Position numbers and translations under genes: made by a program
DNA from: a virus
DNA: 33,373 nucleotides
Virus record (IMG/VR): IMGVR_UViG_3300017763_000083
Span: 1-33,373 of that record
Strand: one strand, 5' to 3'
Part shown: positions 29,530-33,373 of the stretch, one piece after another
Position numbering within the stretch: the stretch's first letter is position 1
Layout of the letters: each line of letters begins with the position of its first letter
The notes under the pieces: generated by a model
Databases searched by the model: none
What the model was told of the DNA's origin: nothing
What the model saw: the letters and a program-made list of their open reading frames with translations, nothing else

Positions 29530-30291
29530 TCAACTATTTATAAAAGCATCGTTACTTGTTAGGTCTATTGCTTCGCCATTGCCAAACTCTTCCCTATTAG
29601 CTTGTGCATAACCCTCTTCAATTGTATCTCTTATTTCTTGAAGTTCTTCTTCCGTCTTAACAAACTTTTCTAGGTGTGGAATGTCTTGGTCTTCAGGCAC
29701 GTAGATGAAATTAATTGCGGAACGTTCACAAGTATCAACTGCATCTGCTAAGGATTCTACCATCGCTTCACCACCAAGGTTAAACGATGTATTGAAGATA
29801 ACAGGACATTCACTTTCTTCATGCCATGCTTTAATTAAGTTGTAATAGTTTTTATTCTGTTCTTCGGTTACCGTCTGCACTCTACATGTAAGGTCATGGT
29901 GAACGATTGGAGATATCTCTTGTACCTTATCATCCTTAACACGAATCGCATAACTCATCCACGGTGATTCATCTATGCCTTCGGTAATAAAATATTCCTC
30001 AAAGTATTCTAATAGAATCGTACCAGCAAATGGACGGAAGTCTTCTCGTTCTTTAATTTCGTTTACAATAACTTTAGCACGTGGGTTTGTTGGGTCAAAC
30101 AATAATGACCGATTACCCAAAGCACGTGGGCCAATTTCTGACTCACCTTGAAAGATTGCAACCATTTGTTGAGATGCTATTTGTTTGATTGCTTCAAGTT
30201 GGGTACGAATAATATACTTGCCTGGATAGAACTCAATAGCACCTTCCTCATCAACTGTTAAATAATTATTAACACCGTCATCAATATCCAT
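29530..30291 (-). CDS. Carbamoyltransferase, C-terminal half (separate gene)
   Basis: A 253-aa protein matching the C-terminal domain of NodU/CmcH-type carbamoyltransferases: FQGESEIGPRALGNRSLLFDP (about 48-68), NEIKEREDFRPFAGTILLEY, and PVIFNTSFNLGGEAMVESLADAV. The motifs are intact. It starts in a TAATG overlap with the end of the N-terminal half, so the pair should be co-translated. It would join the upstream protein to make an active enzyme. The ending carries an extra acidic tail (about 30 residues). Confidence 0.88.
   Translation of the reverse strand: MDIDDGVNNYLTVDEEGAIEFYPGKYIIRTQLEAIKQIASQQMVAIFQGESEIGPRALGNRSLLFDPTNPRAKVIVNEIKEREDFRPFAGTILLEYFEEYFITEGIDESPWMSYAIRVKDDKVQEISPIVHHDLTCRVQTVTEEQNKNYYNLIKAWHEESECPVIFNTSFNLGGEAMVESLADAVDTCERSAINFIYVPEDQDIPHLEKFVKTEEELQEIRDTIEEGYAQANREEFGNGEAIDLTSNDAFINS
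29535..29542 (-). promoter_or_regulatory. Late promoter of the IscA gene, inside the previous coding region
   Basis: TATAAATA, then GTTGA, then ATG. The bases also encode the last codons and stop of the upstream gene (I-N-S-stop). The 5-nt spacing predicts a leaderless mRNA. Confidence 0.7.
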
Positions 30292-31490
30292 TACTCGCCT
30301 CCCATATAAAAAGTGTTTTTAACACATGACCCAATAGCAGTACCACCATCGTGTGATGCGGGGTCAATGAAAATATTAATGTTGGGGAATATCTTTTTGT
30401 ATTCATAGTTACCAACACAGTTCAATGCATAACCCCCCGACAAAATAATATTCTTACATTCGGGTTTATAGTCTAATGCACGTTGAATTAATTCTTTGGT
30501 GTGATTTACAGTTTCACGTTGCAACTTGCCTGCAACACCGTGATTACTATATTCATCCCATGGGTAATTTAAACCATAAGATGCTAGTCCCATCAACTTG
30601 CCAGCAGCTCGTCCCATTTCGTCCAATTTACATAACTGACTCAACATAGAAAACTTTTGTCCTTCAGAATAAAGAGAACTCAAACGTACATCATATCCAT
30701 ACTTGTTATCGCTTGCACTTAAGTCGAATTGCGTGTCATGACAGAAAAAGTTTTGGTCTATCGATGACATTACAGTGGAATTGATATCACGATTGTTTGT
30801 TAAATGTTTGTATAGAGGTTCAACGGTTTGTTCATCCAAATAATAAATGGATTCTATTTCTCCGTAACTAGGATAGTCTTCATAGAATGCTCTAGAACCA
30901 CCACCGTCACAAACTAAAACCAATGCCTCTTTAAATGGGGACATGTATAAACCACAAAATGCATGAAGCAGGTGGTGGTGTTCTTCAACAAAGTCAAACT
31001 CTTTGATATCATACTTCTCTGCGATAGAAGTATTGATTGGCATGTCATGGCCTGGCTCCAAACCAAATTGAAATACTTGTGTGTCACCGTCCCATTGAAA
31101 TTCTTTTTGTGCTTGTTCAACACGTTCTACTGTAATAGGTTCCGCAATCAGATACTGTCTCATGTCTTCAAACAACCAACGGTCTTCTTCTAACAAAGGA
31201 AATATCTGAACGGTCTCATCGTCCTCGTTCTGTTCTTCATACATTAATTGCAAAGAAGTATGGCGTCTATCAAAAGATGCTATACCAATAGTGTCCCAAT
31301 CATCAACGGGTGTCTGTTCAAATGCCCAGTCCAGTGACAACATACCACTCTCTTTGATGCCATCCTCATGGGGTATGTAATGTTTATCACGTGCCCATCG
31401 GGCCTCTTCGTGATAGAAGTCAAGTTTGCCGTCAGTCATCCCTGCTATAGAAGCTTCGTGACTGGTGTTAATTCCTAATACTTTTGCCAT
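30291..31490 (-). CDS. Carbamoyltransferase, N-terminal half (separate gene)
   Basis: A 399-aa protein matching the N-terminal (ASKHA/Kae1-like) domain of NodU/CmcH-type carbamoyltransferases: MAKVLGINTSHEASIAGMTDGK, EEHHHLLHAFCGLYMSPFKE (His cluster, about 170-178), VLVCDGGGSRAF, and LSGGYALNCVGNYEYKK with DPASHDGGTAIG. These enzymes carbamoylate sugars or antibiotics with carbamoyl phosphate and ATP. Single-chain relatives are 550-600 aa; here 399 plus 253 aa in two genes. Possible role: modifying phage DNA, host surface sugars or virion glycans; not shown. Confidence 0.88.
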   Translation of the reverse strand: MAKVLGINTSHEASIAGMTDGKLDFYHEEARWARDKHYIPHEDGIKESGMLSLDWAFEQTPVDDWDTIGIASFDRRHTSLQLMYEEQNEDDETVQIFPLLEEDRWLFEDMRQYLIAEPITVERVEQAQKEFQWDGDTQVFQFGLEPGHDMPINTSIAEKYDIKEFDFVEEHHHLLHAFCGLYMSPFKEALVLVCDGGGSRAFYEDYPSYGEIESIYYLDEQTVEPLYKHLTNNRDINSTVMSSIDQNFFCHDTQFDLSASDNKYGYDVRLSSLYSEGQKFSMLSQLCKLDEMGRAAGKLMGLASYGLNYPWDEYSNHGVAGKLQRETVNHTKELIQRALDYKPECKNIILSGGYALNCVGNYEYKKIFPNINIFIDPASHDGGTAIGSCVKNTFYMGGE

Positions 31491-31492
31491 AA

Positions 31493-31642
31493 TTAATCTT
31501 CGTTTAAAATCACAGGATTTTTTAATGCGTCCTTGTGGTGTTGTTTAAGTAATTTGAGAAGTATGACTCTATCTTCCCACGGCAGGTTATTAAACTGTGT
31601 GATGATTGTTAGAAACACTTCATTGGTGTCATACTTTGTCAT
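31493..31642 (-). CDS. 49-aa hypothetical protein
   Basis: A short open frame MTKYDTNEVFLTIITQFNN then LPWEDRVILLKLLKQHHKD. It ends 2 nt before the carbamoyltransferase start region and directly follows the terminator hairpin at 31653-31685. A mainly helical protein with no recognised family. Only a weak GGGAT precedes ATG, so translation is less certain. Confidence 0.6.
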   Translation of the reverse strand: MTKYDTNEVFLTIITQFNNLPWEDRVILLKLLKQHHKDALKNPVILNED

Positions 31643-31652
31643 ACTATATCCC

Positions 31653-31685
31653 AAAAAAAAGGGTAGACCCGAAAGCCTACCCTTT
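31653..31685 (-). terminator. Rho-independent terminator
   Basis: On the minus strand AAAGGGTAG pairs with CTACCCTTT (9 bp, 10-nt loop) and is followed by an 8-base T run. It is the strongest terminator in the window. It separates the winged-helix-like gene from the carbamoyltransferase group. Confidence 0.92.
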
Positions 31686-31792
31686 ATTTAGTTAACCTTC
31701 TAAGAGGGTGGAAATCTGTTTACACTCATGTCGTGTAAGAAATTGTGGACTTGGTGTTAATCGATTTCCTGTCCTCAAGTCGAGTATACCGA

Positions 31793-32050
31793 TTAAGCGT
31801 AAGCCTGTTCAGTACCAAGAACTGATTCAATGCCAGCAGCAATGATAGCAGCAGAAGGTGTACCTAACCTGTAAAAGGTTTTTCCACCAATGGTGTTAAC
31901 ATAGATAGCATGACCTTCACTTCTCAAAGTGTCAACCATTGCTCGTGGGGATGTAAGGTCAAAACGGTTACGGATTGTAGTCCATGCAACGTTGTTACCT
32001 TTGGATAGAAGGTTTAGTACCTTCGTTTTCTTACTCAATTTAGCAGTCAT
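31793..32050 (-). CDS. Winged-helix-like small DNA-binding protein
   Basis: An 85-aa protein from ATG 32050 (AGGAG 7 nt upstream). The pattern LSKKTKVLNLLSKGNNVAWTTIRNRFDLTSPRAMVDTLRSEGHAIYVN, with a wing-like GGKTFYRLG and TPSAAIIAAGIES, is typical of small helix-turn-helix proteins in T4-like marine phages. It may regulate phage transcription. A 14-residue in-frame extension to 32092 is rejected because the ribosome site fits 32050. A TATAAT at 32084-32089 could be its -10 element. Confidence 0.85.
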   Translation of the reverse strand: MTAKLSKKTKVLNLLSKGNNVAWTTIRNRFDLTSPRAMVDTLRSEGHAIYVNTIGGKTFYRLGTPSAAIIAAGIESVLGTEQAYA

Positions 32051-32083
32051 AATATTCTCCTTTATTTGCTTTGTTGAATATTC

Positions 32084-32089
32084 ATTATA
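32084..32089 (-). promoter_or_regulatory. Candidate -10 box of the winged-helix gene
   Basis: TATAAT preceded by ACGTG, 33 nt before the ATG. No TTGACA is seen at 17-18 nt spacing, so it may be a middle-type promoter needing an activator. Confidence 0.4.
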
Positions 32090-32141
32090 CACGTAGTGTC
32101 TCTATATTACTAGAGGGTTTTTGTGGATAAATGAATTCTTT

Positions 32142-32372
32142 TTACTCTTCATCATCGGGGGTGTGGTCATCATCATCGGTAATGATGATATCATATTCAT
32201 CCTCAAACATGACAGAGTATGTACGGGGGAGTGCCACTTGCACCAGTTCAAGCATTGCGTCATACGTGCGAGCATGTTCACGTAGGTTTGCCAGTCGATT
32301 TCGTATGTCAACTGGAACCACTTGTCCATCTCGGAGTAATGCTTCTTCCAATTCATTGATTTCAAATTGCAT
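32142..32372 (-). CDS. Hypothetical acidic protein, 76 aa
   Basis: From ATG 32372 (GGTGAG nearby) the protein is MQFEINELEEALLRDGQVVPVDIRNRL, with a short helical core (NLREHARTYDAMLELVQ) and an Asp/Glu-rich end (TDDDDHTPDDEE). A GTG at 32384 would add four residues. It overlaps the upstream gene by 11 nt. An alternative frame from 32365 is not protein-like. Function unknown. Confidence 0.7.
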   Translation of the reverse strand: MQFEINELEEALLRDGQVVPVDIRNRLANLREHARTYDAMLELVQVALPRTYSVMFEDEYDIIITDDDDHTPDDEE

Positions 32373-32787
32373 ATGTCTCACCACTGTCAGTAGTGATTGA
32401 GACGTTGCCTGTTTTCTTTAAAGATAAAATCTTAGGATACTTATCCTTGGTGCTGGTGGTAGGATTGTCTTCCTCAATTAATACAAACGTATCGCCTAAC
32501 TTGAAACCACGTAGTGCTTCCAGTGTCAACTCCTCATCCATGTACCAATGTACACCAATACGTTTCATATTATAATCCACGTAGGTGATAGGCAATTCAC
32601 CCACATCCCATTCTAGGGGTTCGGTATCACCAAAGTCTAACTCAAGTTGTTGTTCCTGTCGTTGTGCATGAAGTTTATAGTCTTCCAACGGCATCTCATG
32701 ACTGGTAAAGAGGTCTGCTAACATTTTTGCCTTACCACCTAATTGTTCGTAGGGAACTTTGTAGGTTCCATCTTGTTCAGTGCTCAT
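32362..32787 (-). CDS. Hypothetical protein, 141 aa
   Basis: The N-terminus is helical (YEQLGGKAKMLADLFTSHEMPLEDYKLHAQRQEQQLELDF) and the C-terminal half is beta-rich (LGDTFVLIEEDNP...YPKILSLKKTGNVSITTDSG). A strong AAGGAG site lies 11 nt upstream, in the spacer after the 52-aa membrane protein. No family recognised. It is part of a head-to-tail set of small genes running to 33373. Confidence 0.78.
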   Translation of the reverse strand: MSTEQDGTYKVPYEQLGGKAKMLADLFTSHEMPLEDYKLHAQRQEQQLELDFGDTEPLEWDVGELPITYVDYNMKRIGVHWYMDEELTLEALRGFKLGDTFVLIEEDNPTTSTKDKYPKILSLKKTGNVSITTDSGETYAI

Positions 32788-32802
32788 AACGGTATTATCT
32801 CC

Positions 32803-32961
32803 TTATACCCAATTAGCAATTATATAGAGTACCAAACCAATCGGTACTAACCATTTTGCAAGTACCCACCCAATGCGAATAAATGCCATCACCATGACAA
32901 TCACCAAACCTATGGTAATGCCTAACGATAATAAAATCCAAATCCAATCAAATACTTCCAT
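32803..32961 (-). CDS. 52-aa membrane protein with two hydrophobic segments
   Basis: A short frame, MEVFDWIWILLSLGITIGLV then IVMVMAFIRIGWVLAKWLVPIGLVLYIIANWV. Nearly the whole protein is hydrophobic, giving two membrane helices linked by a basic turn. It begins 2 nt after the stop of the 56-aa gene and is followed by a ribosome site for the 141-aa gene. Could be a holin-like or membrane-signalling peptide; only topology is visible. Confidence 0.65.
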   Translation of the reverse strand: MEVFDWIWILLSLGITIGLVIVMVMAFIRIGWVLAKWLVPIGLVLYIIANWV

Positions 32962-32963
32962 AA

Positions 32964-33134
32964 TTAAAACCACCCAATAATTATATTAATCATTATAATA
33001 TATGCACAGATTAAATTAGATAACACAATAAAGGTGCGAATATAACTAATATGATTTTCGTTCTCTGCGTTATAACCATCCTCTTCGTCAAAAGACCCTA
33101 GAGCATGCTTCCAAATAGTCCAAAACTTTTTCAA
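32964..33134 (-). CDS. 56-aa protein with one membrane helix
   Basis: The frame starts at TTG 33134, 3 nt after the preceding stop: KKFWTIWKHALGSFDEEDGY, then IRTFIVLSNLICAYIIMINIIIGWF. The segment W-K-H-A-L-G-S-F-D-E followed by a hydrophobic end resembles small proteins I recall from marine cyanophages. TTG as start is inferred because no ATG is in frame upstream of the core. Function unknown. Confidence 0.6.
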   Translation of the reverse strand: MKKFWTIWKHALGSFDEEDGYNAENENHISYIRTFIVLSNLICAYIIMINIIIGWF

Positions 33135-33137
33135 AAT

Positions 33138-33326
33138 TCAAGTATTATCCCCGTCACGATATTCAATCATAGACTTATCAAATTGCTTCTGTTCTTTACG
33201 TAGACGTTTATTATATTGTTTCTTAATAGACTTGACTACGCCTGCCTTCGTCAGATACTTATACCACTTACGTGCGGGGGTGAGAGCATCATATTCCGAC
33301 CCACCTTTTAATTTAGTTTTCTTCAT
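33138..33326 (-). CDS. Small basic hypothetical protein, 62 aa
   Basis: MKKTKLKGGSEYDALTPARKWYKYLTKAGVVKSIKKQYNKRLRKEQ is Lys/Arg/Tyr-rich and may bind nucleic acid or ribosomes. The start overlaps the upstream stop (ATGA). It has no named family; similar 'T-P-A-R-K-W-Y' proteins occur in marine phages. Confidence 0.7.
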   Translation of the reverse strand: MKKTKLKGGSEYDALTPARKWYKYLTKAGVVKSIKKQYNKRLRKEQKQFDKSMIEYRDGDNT

Positions 33327-33373
33327 CGACCTATATCCTTAATGTTAGTCTTAGGAATCACTTGGTACGCACC
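33323..33373 (-). CDS. C-terminal end of an upstream gene (cut by the window edge)
   Basis: The last 16 codons of a gene that continues past the window: GAYQVIPKTNIKDIGR then TGA. The stop overlaps the next gene's ATG (ATGA), which supports the frame. Nothing can be said about the product. Confidence 0.6.
   Translation of the reverse strand, partial: GAYQVIPKTNIKDIGR

Noticed and set aside
30280-30300. Carbamoyltransferase split as a sequencing frameshift
   Set aside because: The TAATG junction falls between domains and both parts have complete ends; kept as two genes, though only reads could prove it.
32102-32365. 87-aa minus-strand frame
   Set aside because: It shadows the 76-aa acidic protein at 32142-32372, is rich in Met, Trp and Cys in an unlikely pattern, and has no ribosome site.
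1-33373. CRISPR arrays, insertion sequences, integrase or attachment sites
   Set aside because: No spaced repeat array, no transposase or integrase motif and no tRNA-end duplication seen.

Overview
This window is part of the genome of a T4-like myovirus (contractile tail). The evidence is the set of T4-type structural and replication proteins in diagnostic combination: gp6, gp25, gp5, gp27, gp53, gp48, gp4, gp54, gp26/gp51, gp29, gp32, gp59, gp33 and RNase H. T4-type late promoters (TATAAATA or CATAAATA) are also present. AT-rich composition, a phage ribosomal protein bS21, an IscA/HesB-type Fe-S carrier, a carbamoyltransferase and a RimK-like ligase point to a marine T4-like phage of the cyanophage/pelagiphage sort. 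No photosynthesis gene is visible, so a heterotrophic marine host such as an alphaproteobacterium is plausible but unproven. I see no tRNA, rRNA, insertion sequence or CRISPR array.

Layout. 1-8067 (minus): baseplate block, in transcription order gp48, gp53, gp27, gp5, gp25, gp6, a small virion protein, and the N-terminus of a large virion protein cut by the window edge. 8109-13334 (plus): divergent tail and head-completion block, in order gp4, a 184-aa protein, gp54, gp26, gp51, a two-helix membrane protein, and tape measure gp29. 13300-17383 (minus): a 51-aa basic protein, bS21, then a replication/late-transcription cluster (in transcription order PD-(D/E)XK nuclease, gp33, Sm-like protein, gp59, sialyltransferase-fold-like protein, gp32). 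17396-22630 (minus): an early-type cassette of small unknown proteins led by a family of strong sigma70-like promoters with 18-bp spacers, ending upstream in a DUF262-HNH nuclease. 22630-28709 (minus): further unknowns, RNase H, a RimK-RimB fusion and a small nuclease. 28706-33373 (minus): small unknowns, IscA, a two-gene carbamoyltransferase, a terminator, a winged-helix-like protein and tiny membrane proteins.

How it works together. Early promoters drive the small-gene cassette. Replication proteins gp32, gp59, RNase H and the nucleases work with polymerase genes outside the window. gp33 ends in a perfect sliding-clamp-binding motif, as expected of the factor that couples replication to late promoters, and several such promoters are present. 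Structural genes are expressed from a symmetric divergent late promoter pair at 8065-8111.

Most interesting points: (1) gp26 and gp51 sit just before the tape measure and are joined by a canonical -1 slippery heptamer with an upstream Shine-Dalgarno-like stimulator, like the lambda G/GT chaperones. (2) A RimK ATP-grasp/RimB-protease fusion begins with a near copy of the T4 capsid-targeting leader, so it may be packaged and injected. (3) All four exact TATAAATA boxes seen on the minus strand lie only 5-6 nt before an ATG, predicting leaderless late mRNAs. (4) bS21 has a conserved-looking tiny basic neighbour. (5) A terminator hairpin carries a promoter -35 in its loop.
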